Both the position numbers and the translations under genes were made by a program. From positions 124,001 to 188,000 of the forward strand of contig JADJOB010000001.1 in the NCBI GenBank assembly GCA_016714025.1: DNA of 64,000 bases, in the 5' to 3' direction. Below are positions 63,972-64,000 of the stretch, piece by piece. Origin of the DNA: Saprospiraceae bacterium. GTDB lineage: Bacteria; Bacteroidota; Bacteroidia; Chitinophagales; Saprospiraceae. Under the pieces are notes generated by a model. That model searched no databases, had not been told where the DNA came from, and was given only the letters and a program-made list of their open reading frames with translations. How positions within the stretch are numbered: the first letter of the stretch is position 1; the number at the start of each line of letters is the position of its first letter.

Positions 63972-64000
63972 ATGGAAAAAGACTATTCTAATCGATTGGA
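63972..64000 (+). CDS. Possible start of a further gene, cut by the window edge
   Basis: An ATG 7 bp after the preceding stop opens a frame (M-E-K-D-Y-S-N-R) that stays open to the end. Too short to identify; the short gap suggests an operon. Confidence 0.25.

Overview
The window looks like a chromosomal segment of a Bacteroidota bacterium, probably of the Saprospiria/Chitinophagia side of the phylum. Evidence: low-GC DNA, a gldA-gldF-gldG gliding ABC transporter cluster, proteins with C-terminal T9SS-type sorting domains, lipoproteins with Asp-rich residues just after the Cys, phylum-typical families (DUF3098, DUF3810, DUF6089, DUF6438), and many TAnnTTTG (Bacteroidota -7) elements upstream of genes. 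Menaquinone is probably made by the futalosine route (mqnB present). There are no rRNA genes, no tRNA genes that I could recognise, and no prophage, insertion sequence or CRISPR array. The coding content is mostly housekeeping and cell-envelope genes.

Layout. 1-5.7 kb: 3' end of a cysteine desulfurase, a T9SS-secreted subtilisin-like protease, a SPOR protein, a DUF1003 protein and a YwqK-like lipoprotein. 5.8-12.8 kb: accessory-looking locus in which two paralogous vanadium-haloperoxidase/PAP2 proteins flank an OmpR-type two-component system, followed by three small exported proteins rich in Cys or His (candidate metal handling). 12.8-20.6 kb: bipA, a 0.8-kb gap containing an orphan terminator, yidC-DUF6438-gpsA, and a membrane coiled-coil protein with a PspA-like layout. 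20.6-28.1 kb: miaE operon, a peptidase run (prolyl oligopeptidase, M20 dipeptidase, FKBP isomerase), trmD and a YwaF-like membrane protein. 28.1-33 kb: nhaD, a BNR-repeat protein and an orphan TonB C-terminal domain. 33-42.3 kb: dusB-cca, a YciI-like and a DUF1772-like gene between two copies of a short repeat, a DMT permease, a dockerin/T9SS secreted protein, Hsp15, PPK2, DUF58 and thioredoxin. 42.4-50.5 kb: DUF3810, outer-membrane protein plus mqnB, HerA-like ATPase, exported thioredoxin, ribD, an atypical MIP channel and a P1-nuclease/PLC-like protein. 50.7-57.1 kb: gldAFG-DUF4340 and ftsX-DUF3098-truB. 57.2-64 kb: DUF6089-recQ-glycosyltransferase, a second subtilase with a large insertion, a 0.4-kb simple-repeat tract, and an exported protein of unknown function.

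Functional themes: protein export and surface display (YidC, the Gld transporter, T9SS clients, lipoproteins), peptide degradation (two subtilases, POP, M20), and RNA maturation or modification (TrmD, DusB, CCA enzyme, MiaE, TruB, Hsp15). The least ordinary parts are the haloperoxidase/two-component/metal-motif locus at 5.8-12.8 kb, the orphan terminator near 15.1 kb, the PspA-like pair at 19.0-20.6 kb, the channel lacking the selectivity-filter arginine at 48.6 kb, and the repeat tracts that touch stop codons. I did not see one clearly new multi-gene system; these are leads.
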